Source: Synechococcus sp. MEDNS5
GTDB lineage: Bacteria > Cyanobacteriota > Cyanobacteriia > PCC-6307 > Cyanobiaceae
Direction of reading: 5' to 3'
DNA: 64,000 nucleotides
Assembly: GCF_014279875.1 (NCBI RefSeq)
Contig: NZ_CP047952.1
Coordinates: 434,001 to 498,000 of the forward strand
Part shown: positions 48,115 through 57,747 of the stretch, piece by piece
Layout: each line of letters opens with the position of its first letter
Position numbering within the stretch: position 1 is the stretch's first letter
Position numbers and translations under genes: made by a program
The notes under the pieces: generated by a model
What the model was told of the DNA's origin: nothing
Database searches by the model: none
What the model saw: the letters and a program-made list of their open reading frames with translations, nothing else

Positions 48115-49643
48115 GACCCGGTGCCCTCAAGGCAGGCCAGTGCGGTCAGCATGCCTCGGGCTTTATTCAGGGTTTCCTGGTATTCAGCCTCAGGTTTGGA
48201 GTCCGCGACGATGCCTGCGCCCGCCTGAACCTGCAGGGTCCAACTGCCGTCATGGTTGGGCCTGACGACCATCGTGCGGATGGTGATGGCGGTGTTCAAA
48301 GCGCCCGCCAGATCCACCGACCCATACACACCGGAGTAGGGGCCGCGAGGGTCGGGTTCAAGCTCATTAATCAGTTGCATCGCCCTGATCTTGGGAGCTC
48401 CGCTCACTGTGCCAGCAGGAAAGGACGCCATCAGCAGATCCCAGATGTCGTTTCCCGGAGCCAGTCGACCCTCCACCTCACTGACGATGTGCATGACATG
48501 GGAGTAGCGCTCGATCACCATCAGCTCGCGGACTGCCACTGACCCGGGAACACAGACGCGGCCGAGGTCGTTGCGACCGAGATCGACAAGCATCACGTGT
48601 TCGGCTCGCTCCTTTGGATCGGCGAGCAGCTCCGCTTCCAGGCTCCGATCCTCAAGTTCATTGCTTCCCCGAGGCCTTGTTCCTGCAATCGGCCGCAGCA
48701 CAGCGCGGATACCCCCTTGGTCAGGTTCGGCCTTAACCATCACTTCAGGACTGGATCCGATCAGCTGCCAGTCGCCAAAGTCGAAGAACGCCATGTATGG
48801 CGATGGATTCACCATGCGCAGACTCCGGTAGAGATCGAGGGGTGGGTGGCGGATCTCCGTGCTGAGTCTCTGGCTGATCACCAGTTGAAAGGCATCTCCG
48901 GCGGCGATGTGGTCCCTGGCCTTGAGAACCGCCTGCTGAAAGTCATCCTGGGTTCGATTGCTGGATGTCGATGGAGTGTCCCCTCGGCTGGGTGTCCAGT
49001 TGAGCGGGCGCACAGGGGGGAGTGGCTCGGCCATCGTCTGCTTCAGGGCCTGAATGCGCTCGATCGCATTAGTCCACGCTGCCTCTGGGTCGGTAGAAGC
49101 GTTGTGTTCTCCGGAGAGGTCGGCATAGGCCACGGCCGTGATCAGGCGTTTCACCTGATCGAAAATGAGGATGCTGTCCATCAGCATCCACAGTCCTTCC
49201 GGTGGCCCATCCCCATCATTCGAATGGACTGGCACCGAAGGCTCGATCCAGCGGATTAGTTCATAGCCCCACATTCCGTAGAGCTGGCCGAGCGGAGGCA
49301 GTCCGGAGAGGGTCGCCGGTTTGTAGGGCGTAAGGCAGTCGCGAAGGGTCTCGAAGGGATTGCCTGAAAACGTCTCTCGCAGCCCATCCCTCCAGATCCG
49401 TTGCTGCTGGTTGTGCCTGGCAGAGAGTGTCCAGAGCGGATTGCAAGCCACCACACTCCAACGCCCCAGGGTTTCGCCGCCCTCGACGGATTCGAGCAAA
49501 ACTCCCGGGGGATGTCCCTCGCCCACTTTCAACCAGGTGGTGAGGGGTGTTTCCAGATCTGCCGGCCAGCTGCTGGCCACAGGAATCAACGTGGAGCCTG
49601 ATGCAACGGCTTCCAGGAATGCGGTGCGGTCGGGTGTGAGCAT
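48111..49643 (-). CDS. trpE: anthranilate synthase component I
   Basis: TrpE (510 residues) converts chorismate to anthranilate with ammonia from TrpG, the first tryptophan step. The C-terminal chorismate-binding half has SPEVMVKAEPDQGG, RPIAGTRPRGSNELED, ELLADPKERAEHVMLVDLG and the IVADSKPEAEYQETLNKA end. The N-terminal half contains the EGGETLGRWS region that takes part in tryptophan feedback inhibition. trpG is not adjacent. It heads the trpE-gshA-ppc-GNAT cluster. Confidence 0.97.
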   Translation of the reverse strand: MLTPDRTAFLEAVASGSTLIPVASSWPADLETPLTTWLKVGEGHPPGVLLESVEGGETLGRWSVVACNPLWTLSARHNQQQRIWRDGLRETFSGNPFETLRDCLTPYKPATLSGLPPLGQLYGMWGYELIRWIEPSVPVHSNDGDGPPEGLWMLMDSILIFDQVKRLITAVAYADLSGEHNASTDPEAAWTNAIERIQALKQTMAEPLPPVRPLNWTPSRGDTPSTSSNRTQDDFQQAVLKARDHIAAGDAFQLVISQRLSTEIRHPPLDLYRSLRMVNPSPYMAFFDFGDWQLIGSSPEVMVKAEPDQGGIRAVLRPIAGTRPRGSNELEDRSLEAELLADPKERAEHVMLVDLGRNDLGRVCVPGSVAVRELMVIERYSHVMHIVSEVEGRLAPGNDIWDLLMASFPAGTVSGAPKIRAMQLINELEPDPRGPYSGVYGSVDLAGALNTAITIRTMVVRPNHDGSWTLQVQAGAGIVADSKPEAEYQETLNKARGMLTALACLEGTGS

Positions 49644-49721
49644 GAACAGAGATGTCGAACCGACCGCGAGCCATCATGCCGGTCGGGCCGACCGGGGGGA
49701 TGGGTCAAGCTTTTCAGCTGA

Positions 49722-50153
49722 TCAAGCGTCGAAGGTGTTGCGTCCGCTGAACTTGATGTTGGCCGGATTGGTGTTCTGACCGATGCGGCGTGGATTGTGT
49801 CCCACCATGGCCCGACCTTCGTTGACCTTTTCAGGGAACACGCCATCGCTGGGATGGAGATACTCAGTGTCACCACCGGGGAAAATCCGATAGATCTTGT
49901 AGTCCTCGATCCGGGGCTTGAACTTGGTCCGCAGCTGGGTGCCGAGCGCCAGGCACTGCTCCTTGCGGGCGAAATACATGATGTTTTCACCGGCGTTCAT
50001 CATGGCTGCGCCTCCGGTGGGAAGTTCGAAGGCCTGAGCGCTATTGCTCGTCCAGGTGATCGCGTACTTCTCTTCTGTTTCAGCAGAGTTGAGAAGACCT
50101 CCGGTGCTGCCGATGAACTGGGGAAGCTGTCCGTTCAACGCCGTTGCTGTCAT
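49722..50153 (-). CDS. psaD: photosystem I reaction center subunit II
   Basis: PsaD (143 residues), the cytoplasmic-side PSI subunit that docks ferredoxin and stabilises PsaC. Conserved parts are [19 protein letters not shown], the basic [17 protein letters not shown] and [19 protein letters not shown]. It lies 94 bases after the histidine kinase gene and 78 bases before trpE; its high expression suggests a private promoter in 50154-50247, but I cannot assign one. Confidence 0.98.
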   Translation of the reverse strand: MTATALNGQLPQFIGSTGGLLNSAETEEKYAITWTSNSAQAFELPTGGAAMMNAGENIMYFARKEQCLALGTQLRTKFKPRIEDYKIYRIFPGGDTEYLHPSDGVFPEKVNEGRAMVGHNPRRIGQNTNPANIKFSGRNTFDA

Positions 50154-50247
50154 GGCTGTCCTCGCGAAATCGGCATGCCTTTACGGCTGGAAAGTAGCAC
50201 CGTGATTCGGCCCTGATCGCCCTACAGGCCTGGAAACTTCACACCCG

Positions 50248-51603
50248 TCAACATTGTTCGGCGATTGGGAAGAACACAGTGAGTCCCCGGTCCCGACGTT
50301 GGGTCACTCGCCCCCCGAGGCTTTCCAGCAACCGTCGGGTCGCAGTTTGGCTGAGCTGCAGACTGCCGGTGTCGGTGTTCCAGCTGAGAACCGGCCCCAA
50401 GCGTTCCTGCGGCATCGGATCGATCGTCTGGGCCGCGATCTGTTCTGGGGTGCGGGAAATGAGTTGGAGTTTGAGGCGAGCTCCTGCGGGTTCCAGGGTC
50501 AGAAGCAGCTTGCTTCCGGGAGGAAGGCTGCGGCTGCAGCGATCCACCAGGCCCCCAAGCATCGGCTCCAGTCGGCTGGGATCGCTCAGCACGAAGGGCA
50601 TGCAGTCGGCAACGGTCATCGCGAAGCCCACCCCTCTGCGTTTGAGTTGCTGCGTCCAGATGGGGGACAGCAGTCGCAACATCGCTCCCAGATCGGTTCG
50701 GGCCAACGGTGATGGACCTTCGGGTTGCCTCTGCAGTTCCGCCGCTTGAAAGATCAGCCCGAAGCGATCGATCTGCTCGCTGCATTCGGTGTCAATCTGC
50801 TGAAGACGCTCCATCGCTTTCTCGGGAAGGTCGCGGCGGCGCAGGAGCGAGCGGATCAGCGTGCGGATGGTCGCCAGGGGGGTTCTCACCTCATGGGCGA
50901 TCGCTTCGAGCAGAGAGAGTTCGGCATCAATTTCGCCTGAGGCGTGCGATGGAGGAGCGTCCTGGGGCGTTTCGTGGGCGGTTTGAAGCGTCACGGTGGG
51001 AGCCATCGACGCCAGCCTCTGGGCGAGGTCTGGCCAAAATTGAAGTGCCAGATCCCCGCTGCTCTGAAGCGGGCCGAGGTCGTTCAGCGCCCGATGAAGA
51101 ACCTCGGCCTGTGCCGGATCATCCTCTTTGAGCCTTTGCTCCACCAGTCTCAATACCCCAGTCAGAAGGCTGGGCTCGCTGCGCATTAAAAGCCTGCGCT
51201 GGCCTTCATGGCCCTGCAGCGCCAGTGCGACTTGCAGTTTGGTGGTGATCACCAGCAGGAAAGGATCTTGGCTGTCCTCGGCATGCAGGGTCATGCGCTG
51301 GAATCGGTGGCTGAGGAGGGGCTCCTCTGCCACACCCGTCGGTGCGCTGATCAGGTCAGAAGGCAGCAGTGAGCTGCCCTGAAGCTCGTTGAGAAGCGTC
51401 AGGGCTTCAGGTGCCCATACCCAGCCTCGGTATCGCTGCAGTAGCTCGGGTGCGTAGAGGGCCGGTAGGGGAGCAGCGATCCATACTCCTTCCAAGCTGG
51501 AGTGATCGCTAAGCAACCGTTGCTGTAGAACCTCGAGCGCTCCCCACCAGAGACGCCGAGCATGGGCGTCATCTGCCTTGCCTGCAGGCACTCCTTCGGC
51601 CAT
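50248..51603 (-). CDS. histidine-kinase-like protein with an eroded ATP-binding domain
   Basis: A 451-residue soluble protein with an intact phospho-acceptor H-box (LLEAIAHEVRTPLATIR, His about 237) and dimerisation helices after it. The C-terminal ATPase region is abnormal: the N-box place reads MLGGLVDRCSRSL rather than NLxxNAxxxS, and no DxGxG box is present, although a weak GLTVFFPI end remains. The N-terminal 200 residues resemble a DICT/GAF-like sensor with FLLVITTKLQVALALQG. ATG 51603 is chosen; the frame to 51687 overlaps rodA. It is placed after mrp-rodA. Confidence 0.75.
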   Translation of the reverse strand: MAEGVPAGKADDAHARRLWWGALEVLQQRLLSDHSSLEGVWIAAPLPALYAPELLQRYRGWVWAPEALTLLNELQGSSLLPSDLISAPTGVAEEPLLSHRFQRMTLHAEDSQDPFLLVITTKLQVALALQGHEGQRRLLMRSEPSLLTGVLRLVEQRLKEDDPAQAEVLHRALNDLGPLQSSGDLALQFWPDLAQRLASMAPTVTLQTAHETPQDAPPSHASGEIDAELSLLEAIAHEVRTPLATIRTLIRSLLRRRDLPEKAMERLQQIDTECSEQIDRFGLIFQAAELQRQPEGPSPLARTDLGAMLRLLSPIWTQQLKRRGVGFAMTVADCMPFVLSDPSRLEPMLGGLVDRCSRSLPPGSKLLLTLEPAGARLKLQLISRTPEQIAAQTIDPMPQERLGPVLSWNTDTGSLQLSQTATRRLLESLGGRVTQRRDRGLTVFFPIAEQC

Positions 51604-51641
51604 CAGGCGGTGGATTGAATGCAGTGGCGTGCTGGTGTCCG

Positions 51642-52916
51642 TCAACGGACCAAGGCGCGCCGTGAGCGGCGAGCCACCGAAAGACACAGCCCCAGAGCGA
51701 TGAAATTCACGACCATGGCGCTACGTCCGTAACTCAGGAAAGGCAAGGGGATACCGGTGACGGGGCCCAGGCCGATGGTCATGAAGATGTTCACCACCAC
51801 CTGGAACATCAGCATGGTGGCGACTCCGATGACCACCAGAGATTCGAAATCCGAGCGTGCCCTCCCAGCCACCTGCAGGAGCCTCCACATCAGCAGCATG
51901 AAGCCCACCACGACGAGAGCTGTGCCGAGAAATCCGGTTTCCTCTCCCAGCGCGCTGAAGATGAAATCAGTGTGTTGTTCAGGGATGAATCGCAATTTGG
52001 TGAGTTGTCCCTGGAGGAGTCCGGTGCCGAACAGTCCTCCTGACCCAATGCCCACCGTGCTCTGGAGCAGGTGGTAGCCGCCACCCAAGGGGTCCTTTGT
52101 GGGATCGAGAAAGAGCACCAAACGATCGCGCTGGTAGTCCTGCAATCCGTTCTGCCAGAGCCAGGGAGTGATTAACGCCGAGGCCCCTTGTACCAGGGAG
52201 ACAAGGGCAAGGGCCACCCGTTTCCAAGGCAGGGATCGGTAGGCGATCGCAAGGGTCAGGGGAATCCAGGCGGCCAATCCCCAGGGAAAGAGGCCGGCCA
52301 GCAACGCTGTCATCAGCGGTGAGAGCAGCAGGAGCAACCACTCAAATGGCATTCCAGACCAATAGAGCATCGTGAGCAGCAGAGCTCCGAAGACCAGAGA
52401 GGTGCCGAGATCTGGCTGGATGAAAACCAAGAGCCAAGGAAGTGAAATCACGGCGAGTGGTCGGAGAAGATCCACTGGTCGTTCCACCGGGTGGCGATCC
52501 AGCACTGCGGCCAGCAGCAGGATGGCGGCCAGCTTGGCGAACTCTGATGGCTGCACATGCACGCCGCCGATGCTGATCCAGCGCTGGGCGCCAAGAGCGG
52601 TTGTGCCGATCATCCGCACCGCCACAAGGCTGATCACCGTTGCTCCATAGATCGGAATCAGCAAGGGTTTGAGCCTCAGCATCGACAGTCGCGCGAGCAG
52701 GAGCGCAATCCCGATTCCCACCCCTGCGGTGATCCAGTGTTGATACCAGTTGGCGTAGTTGGCTTGGCGCTGCGTGCTGGCGATCAGGAGACCGGCCACG
52801 GCAATCATGGCGAGCGGGATACCCCAGAGAATCCAGTCGCGATCACGGGTTCGGCGGCGCCGGCTCCCAGACTGCGAGAAAAGCTTTTGTCCGCTGCGGC
52901 CCAGTCCGGTCAGCAT
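51642..52916 (-). CDS. rodA: RodA peptidoglycan glycosyltransferase (SEDS family)
   Basis: RodA (424 residues) polymerises glycan strands during elongation. About ten transmembrane helices are visible. Signature segments are VHVQPSEFAKLAAILLLA, FIQPDLGTSLVFGALL, FIPEQHTDFIFSALGEE and GPVTGIPLPFLSYGRSAM. The last differs from the FtsW form and supports RodA. The N-terminal 25 residues are basic (RRRRTRDRDW). It is 2 bases after mrp. Confidence 0.95.
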   Translation of the reverse strand: MLTGLGRSGQKLFSQSGSRRRRTRDRDWILWGIPLAMIAVAGLLIASTQRQANYANWYQHWITAGVGIGIALLLARLSMLRLKPLLIPIYGATVISLVAVRMIGTTALGAQRWISIGGVHVQPSEFAKLAAILLLAAVLDRHPVERPVDLLRPLAVISLPWLLVFIQPDLGTSLVFGALLLTMLYWSGMPFEWLLLLLSPLMTALLAGLFPWGLAAWIPLTLAIAYRSLPWKRVALALVSLVQGASALITPWLWQNGLQDYQRDRLVLFLDPTKDPLGGGYHLLQSTVGIGSGGLFGTGLLQGQLTKLRFIPEQHTDFIFSALGEETGFLGTALVVVGFMLLMWRLLQVAGRARSDFESLVVIGVATMLMFQVVVNIFMTIGLGPVTGIPLPFLSYGRSAMVVNFIALGLCLSVARRSRRALVR

Positions 52917-52918
52917 GA

Positions 52919-53995
52919 TCAGCGGCCGGACTGCACCACTGGCGAGAGTCGGTCGGCCAGCTCGATGAACTGCCTGGCACTGATGGAGTCCGGCTGGGCC
53001 AGTGTGATCGGCTGGCCCAGATCGCCTCCTGCCTGCAGCTGCATCTCCATGGGGATCTCCGCCAGCAGGGGAACGTCGAAGGCATCCGCAAGGGTTTTGC
53101 CTCCACCAGACCCGAACAGGGCGTAACGCTTTTCAGGTTGATCCGGAGGGATGAACGCGCTCATGTTCTCGACAACGCCGAGCACCTGGATTCCCATCTG
53201 GCGGAACATGGCCAGTCCCCGACGGGCGTCCTGCAACGCCACCTGCTGAGGGGTTGTCACGATCACGACGCCTGCCATGGGAACGGCCTGCGCGAGTGAC
53301 AGCTGGGCATCGCCGGTCCCTGGTGGAAGGTCCACGACCAGCACATCCCGTTCACCCCAATTCACTTGATAAAGAAACTGACGGATGATCCCGTTAAGCA
53401 TTGGACCTCGCCAGATCACCGGCTGGTTTTCTTCAATCAAGAGCCCCATCGACACCATGGCCACACCACAGGTCTCGATCGGCTGCATGCACTGGTTCTC
53501 GCCGCTGCCGCTGACCTCGGGGGTACGGTCGGCCACTCCCAACATGGTGGGTGCATTGGGGCCGTAGATATCAGCATCCAGCAGTCCCACCCGCAGTCCC
53601 TGGCTGGCGAAGGCGCAGGCCAGATTGACGGCCACGGTGCTCTTGCCGACACCACCCTTGCCGCTGCTCACGGCGATCACATGGTGCACCCCAGGAATGG
53701 CCTGACGTTCAGCTGCCTGGCCATGACCTGCCTGACCGATCCCACCCTGGGATGGGGGCTGTCCCACCTCGATCTGCACTTCATCAATCCCCTCGAGTCC
53801 CAGCAGACGGGCGCGTGCGTCGTTGACGATTCGCTCGCGCTGGCCCTGGGCAAAGCCGGGCAGATTCAGACGGATCACAGCGCGCGGTGGAGAGATTCGC
53901 ACCTGATCAAGCCAGCCGAGGTCCAGAAGTGAGCGGTCGCTACCTGCATCACGGAGGTCGCTGAGCGCCTGAGTGGCCTGTTCCGCTGAGGTCAT
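52919..53995 (-). CDS. mrp: Mrp/NBP35-family iron-sulfur carrier ATPase
   Basis: Mrp/ApbC (358 residues) carries and delivers Fe-S clusters. An N-terminal DUF59-type domain (about residues 5-80) precedes the P-loop AVSSGKGGVGKSTVAVNLA (about 109-127, deviant Walker A). DADIYGPNAPTMLG and VDLPPGTGDAQLSLAQ follow. The CxxC bridging-cluster motif of many Mrp proteins is absent: the place reads ENMSAFIPPDQPEKRY. It starts a mrp-rodA-kinase run. Confidence 0.95.
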   Translation of the reverse strand: MTSAEQATQALSDLRDAGSDRSLLDLGWLDQVRISPPRAVIRLNLPGFAQGQRERIVNDARARLLGLEGIDEVQIEVGQPPSQGGIGQAGHGQAAERQAIPGVHHVIAVSSGKGGVGKSTVAVNLACAFASQGLRVGLLDADIYGPNAPTMLGVADRTPEVSGSGENQCMQPIETCGVAMVSMGLLIEENQPVIWRGPMLNGIIRQFLYQVNWGERDVLVVDLPPGTGDAQLSLAQAVPMAGVVIVTTPQQVALQDARRGLAMFRQMGIQVLGVVENMSAFIPPDQPEKRYALFGSGGGKTLADAFDVPLLAEIPMEMQLQAGGDLGQPITLAQPDSISARQFIELADRLSPVVQSGR

Positions 53996-54110
53996 CCGTC
54001 CCGTTCGTTGGGATGGATCCTAGGGGCGCTTCCCATAACAGTCCTTCACACCTTCTTGTCGGGAGAGGCACTGGGCTGAAATGGTCAAAAGCTCTCCATC
54101 TCTGCCAACC

Positions 54111-55214
54111 ATGATCCGTTCCCTGTTCAAGCGTTGGAAGGGGCAGCCACCGGAGGAAAGTTTGGTGTCAAGCACCTCCGAGAGGCCCGGGGAACGCCCT
54201 CCAGCCAACTCGCGTGAGCGCGCGCGGGCGCTTGTGATGGCACTTCAGGATGAAATCTGTGCTGGCCTGGAACAGATCGATGGGTCTGGTCGCTTCCAAG
54301 AGGAGAGCTGGAAGCGGCCTGAAGGAGGTGGCGGTCGTTCCAGGGTGATGCGTGAAGGCCGGATCTTTGAGCAGGGCGGGGTGAATTTCTCCGAGGTTCA
54401 GGGTGAGGAGCTTCCTCCTTCCATCCTCAAACAGCGGCCTGAGGCCAAGGGGCATCCGTGGTTCGCCACTGGAACATCCATGGTTCTGCATCCCCGGAAC
54501 CCTTTTGTGCCAACGGTTCATCTCAACTACCGCTACTTCGAGGCCGGTCCGGTGTGGTGGTTCGGAGGCGGTGCCGATCTCACTCCCTTCTATCCCTTCC
54601 TGGAGGATGCCCGTCTCTTCCACCGCACCCATCAAGAGGCGTGCGATTCGGTGGATCAGCGTCTTTATCAGGTGTTCAAGCCCTGGTGTGATGAGTACTT
54701 CTTCCTCAAGCACCGTCAGGAAACCCGGGGAGTGGGAGGCATCTTCTACGACTACCAGGATGGTTCCGGACGTCTCTACCGGGGGCAGGATCCTGAGGGG
54801 CCTGCAGCGCGTAAGGCTTCGGAGATCGGCGCGGTGCCCTTGAGCTGGGAACAGCTTTTTGCACTGGCTGGCGCCAACGGACGGGCGTTTTTGCCTGCTT
54901 ACGCGCCCATCATTGAGAGACGGAATGGGTTGTCCTATGGAGACCGTGAGCGCCAGTTCCAGTTGTATCGCCGGGGTCGTTATGTGGAGTTCAATCTGGT
55001 TTGGGATCGCGGCACGATCTTTGGATTGCAAACGAACGGACGCACCGAATCCATCCTGATGTCGCTCCCGCCACTGGCCCGGTGGGAGTACGCCTACCAG
55101 CCTGCTCCGGGATCAAGAGAAGCGTTGCTCACCGATCTCTTCACCCGTCCTCAGGACTGGTTTGGTGATTCTTCCCTCGAGGATCGCTGCCGCCCCCATC
55201 AAGCTGTGAACTGA
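54111..55214 (+). CDS. hemF: oxygen-dependent coproporphyrinogen III oxidase
   Basis: HemF (367 residues from ATG 54111) turns coproporphyrinogen III into protoporphyrinogen IX for chlorophyll and heme, using O2. Conserved blocks are [62 protein letters not shown] and [19 protein letters not shown]. The length and fold are complete. It is divergent from mrp, and its end overlaps the convergent amidase gene by 74 bases. Confidence 0.97.
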   Translation: MIRSLFKRWKGQPPEESLVSSTSERPGERPPANSRERARALVMALQDEICAGLEQIDGSGRFQEESWKRPEGGGGRSRVMREGRIFEQGGVNFSEVQGEELPPSILKQRPEAKGHPWFATGTSMVLHPRNPFVPTVHLNYRYFEAGPVWWFGGGADLTPFYPFLEDARLFHRTHQEACDSVDQRLYQVFKPWCDEYFFLKHRQETRGVGGIFYDYQDGSGRLYRGQDPEGPAARKASEIGAVPLSWEQLFALAGANGRAFLPAYAPIIERRNGLSYGDRERQFQLYRRGRYVEFNLVWDRGTIFGLQTNGRTESILMSLPPLARWEYAYQPAPGSREALLTDLFTRPQDWFGDSSLEDRCRPHQAVN

Positions 55215-55977
55215 GAGTGGGGGGTGGAGCGTTGAGCCCCTGCTCGAGGGCCTCAATGATGCGGTGGGCCAGCGCTTCAATGACAGCGTCCTGGCTGGAT
55301 GGATCTCGCAGTCGGGCTTCGAGGTTTCCTTCCAGTTTGCCAATCTCCAGGATGCTGATCCCCCGTCTTGGTGCACCGAGGCCTCCTCGAAACTGCAGGG
55401 GGTAGCGACCGAAGTTCAGGGCCAGGCTTTCATCGATGCGGCTGGGTTCCCGTCTCAGGCTTGGAATCAGACCGGAACCGTACCCGTCAGGGCCGTAGGC
55501 ATCGAAGTGGATTTCAAGGGCATAACCACCCGCATCGTGGTGGCGGCGACCGACTGACCAGTTGGTGCGTGGGTCGTTTTCATCAAGGATCGTGAGGGCA
55601 TTCGGTTCGTAACCACTGATGTTGAGGGCGCGTGCCTGCCCTTGGCGAACCAACGCATCGCGGATCTTTCGGTTCCAGAACAGCTCGTCGCGCATTCTTG
55701 GATCCATGGGTCTGGCTCCGCGGCGGTCAACGGCGGCTCCCGAGGTGCCTGCTCCCTCAATGCCCTGAGAGTCGGCATGGCCTGCAAGAAGCAGGATCCG
55801 CACACCCTGGCGTTCACGGCGACGCCCGACCCAGTTTGCATCGAGTGGGACCTGAGGCCCAGTGAGAAGGTCGTCGCCAGACCGGCGCGGTGCGTCCGCC
55901 GCTGTCGCCAGGCCGAGCAGAAGAAGCAGCCCTGTGATGTTCAGACCTGCTGGCAGCAGCAATGGCCGGAGCTTCAC
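55141..55977 (-). CDS. exported N-acetylmuramoyl-L-alanine amidase-like protein
   Basis: A 278-residue protein (GTG start, directly after the CCB gene). An N-terminal hydrophobic segment (about residues 8-27, [19 protein letters not shown]) looks like a cleavable signal. Zinc and catalytic residues of Amidase_3 are suggested by [12 protein letters not shown] (His about 67), [11 protein letters not shown] (His), and the catalytic Glu in [12 protein letters not shown]. Such enzymes remove peptides from peptidoglycan glycan strands. The similarity is motif-level only. Confidence 0.72.
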   Translation of the reverse strand: MKLRPLLLPAGLNITGLLLLLGLATAADAPRRSGDDLLTGPQVPLDANWVGRRRERQGVRILLLAGHADSQGIEGAGTSGAAVDRRGARPMDPRMRDELFWNRKIRDALVRQGQARALNISGYEPNALTILDENDPRTNWSVGRRHHDAGGYALEIHFDAYGPDGYGSGLIPSLRREPSRIDESLALNFGRYPLQFRGGLGAPRRGISILEIGKLEGNLEARLRDPSSQDAVIEALAHRIIEALEQGLNAPPPTLSSQLDGGGSDPRGKNHQTSPEDG

Positions 55978-55979
55978 GA

Positions 55980-56534
55980 TCAGATCGGAGACGAGAGCAG
56001 GGCGCCATCACTGGCCAGCTGCAGTGGGCCGCCCAGGGCGAGTTCAAGTGCGATCAGCTCATCGCGATGGGCTTGCAGCCGCAGGGTGCTGCCTTCGCTT
56101 GCTTCGGTTTCGACAAGACGAATTTGCAGGCCCTCTTCCCGCTGAGCTCTCCGGGTGTAAACCCATCCCGCCAAGGGGCCGAGGCTGGCGATCAACAAGG
56201 GCCACCAGCCAAGCCCAGCGTTCACTTGGCGGATGACGAGTCCCAGGCTGCCAGCTCCCACCGTGCCGAGAACGGACAACAGAATCGCAAGCGCAGAACT
56301 GCTCTCGACGCGGCCGCGGTATTCCAGCAGGCAGCGGTCGGCATCACCTCCATGGCGATTCCAGCCCCGCTGCTTGAGCCACTGATCAAGACCCTCAAGC
56401 ACTTCCAGTGGTGGGCGGGGTGAATGCACCTCCACAATGGTTGTTCGGTCTTTGCTGGCGGCACGGAGAAAGAAGATCAGGCCGATCCCCAGCAGGAGGG
56501 TGAGGAGCAGGGTGGAGGTCTGAGGCGAGGGCAT
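55980..56534 (-). CDS. CCB2/CCB4-like cytochrome b6f heme-assembly protein (DUF2930 type)
   Basis: A 184-residue membrane protein with an N-terminal helix (about residues 9-23), a soluble loop with VLEGLDQWLKQRGWNRHG, then two close helices (about 80-115). It matches the cyanobacterial family linked to CCB proteins, which attach heme c' to cytochrome b6 of the b6f complex. The assignment rests on overall pattern and cyanobacterial context and is moderate. Confidence 0.6.
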   Translation of the reverse strand: MPSPQTSTLLLTLLLGIGLIFFLRAASKDRTTIVEVHSPRPPLEVLEGLDQWLKQRGWNRHGGDADRCLLEYRGRVESSSALAILLSVLGTVGAGSLGLVIRQVNAGLGWWPLLIASLGPLAGWVYTRRAQREEGLQIRLVETEASEGSTLRLQAHRDELIALELALGGPLQLASDGALLSSPI

Positions 56535-56564
56535 CGGTAGCCGCCAAGGGCACTGAAGACCGTT

Positions 56565-56966
56565 CTAAGTGGTGATTGGGGCGTGCTCGTGGAGCCAGCG
56601 CGTCCAGGGCTTCATCAGGCGCTCAGCCTGATCGCGGGCGTCCTGATGCAGGTGGAGCATGCGACGGGGTCGGCCCCTGCTGGGACAGCGTTTTGTATAG
56701 CAATCGAGCATCTCCTGGCGTTCCAGGAAGTCAACAGCTTGATGCAGAACCGTTTCTGAGAGACGCAGTTGGGGATGGTCGTGCTGGAGTCGCTGGAGCA
56801 GGCCCGATGGATAGCTGTCGTTTTGCAGAAGACAGGCCAGAACCCAGCAGACTGCGAGCTCAAGATCCAGAAACTGCGGCGGTGGCTGCTGGAAGTAATC
56901 CTCGATGTCGGCCAGGCAGGCGCGCATGGGTTTGCGATGGGAGAGCATGAGACGCTGCTGTCTCAT
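56565..56966 (-). CDS. pex: PadR-like winged-helix regulator, Pex family candidate
   Basis: A 133-residue DNA-binding protein candidate. DIEDYFQQPPPQFLDLELAV is followed by a winged-helix block (CWVLACLLQNDSYPSGLLQ, recognition region LRLSETVLHQAVDFLERQ) and the wing motif RGRPRRMLHL. This order matches Pex, a PadR-type protein that lengthens the clock period by repressing kaiA in S. elongatus. kai genes are not in this window; ldpA, another clock-input gene, is. Starts at 56966, 56948 and 56927 are all possible. Confidence 0.6.
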   Translation of the reverse strand: MRQQRLMLSHRKPMRACLADIEDYFQQPPPQFLDLELAVCWVLACLLQNDSYPSGLLQRLQHDHPQLRLSETVLHQAVDFLERQEMLDCYTKRCPSRGRPRRMLHLHQDARDQAERLMKPWTRWLHEHAPITT

Positions 56967-57069
56967 TTTTGTCTAGCTCAGTCTCATTCTGATTTTCAAG
57001 CGGCGGGAGGAAGTTCATCCCTCAAGCCGTCAGAGTGGTGGATGTTCCGCCTGTTTCAAGTGGTCAGCC

Positions 57070-57714
57070 ATGGCTGAGATCCCCAGCGAGCCCCATGCCT
57101 TCGTTGTTCTCGATGGCGATTTAAACGAGGAGTGGTCGGAGCGCTACGCAGGGGCGACAGCTCTGGCTGTGGATACCGAAGCCATGGGGTTGATTCATGG
57201 TCGCGATCGGCTCTGCCTCGTTCAGATCTGTGATGACAAGGATCAGGTGTCCTGCATTCGGATTGCCCTGGGGCAGTCGGAAGCTCCCCGCCTCAAAGCG
57301 CTGATGGAAGCCGCGGCGATCGAGAAGGTTTTCCATTTCGCACGGTTCGATGTCGCAGCACTAGCTACTGGGCTGGGTATCAGAGTGAATCCTCTCTTTT
57401 GCACGAAGGTCGGCAGCCGTCTGGCTCGCACTTACACCCCGCGCCACGGTTTGAAGGATCTGGTGATGGAGCTTGTGGGAGTCGAACTTGATAAACAAGC
57501 TCAAAGCAGTGATTGGGGTCGGGTTGATGAACTCACCGATGTTCAACTGGCTTATGCAGCCAATGATGCCCGTTACCTGCTCCCCGCTCGGAGGCAGTTA
57601 GAGGTCATGTTGCGCCGTGAAGGGCGCTGGGAGCTGGCTCAGAGCTGCTTCCAGTGCATTCCCGTGATGTCGGATCTCGATCGCTTCCGTTTCGTCAATA
57701 CCTTCGAGCACTGA
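57070..57714 (+). CDS. rnd: ribonuclease D-like 3'-5' exonuclease
   Basis: A 214-residue DEDDy exonuclease. Exo I is ALAVDTEAMG (Asp 35, Glu 37), Exo II is HFARFDVAAL, and Exo III is LTDVQLAYAANDARYLLP with the Tyr and Asp. The HRDC domains of E. coli RNase D are missing, so this is the short form common in cyanobacteria; it probably trims tRNA or small RNA 3' ends. It is divergent from the Pex-like gene, 103 bases apart. Confidence 0.9.
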   Translation: MAEIPSEPHAFVVLDGDLNEEWSERYAGATALAVDTEAMGLIHGRDRLCLVQICDDKDQVSCIRIALGQSEAPRLKALMEAAAIEKVFHFARFDVAALATGLGIRVNPLFCTKVGSRLARTYTPRHGLKDLVMELVGVELDKQAQSSDWGRVDELTDVQLAYAANDARYLLPARRQLEVMLRREGRWELAQSCFQCIPVMSDLDRFRFVNTFEH

Positions 57715-57747
57715 TCCCTTGTCTTGGCTCAGCCCTCAGCGATTGGC

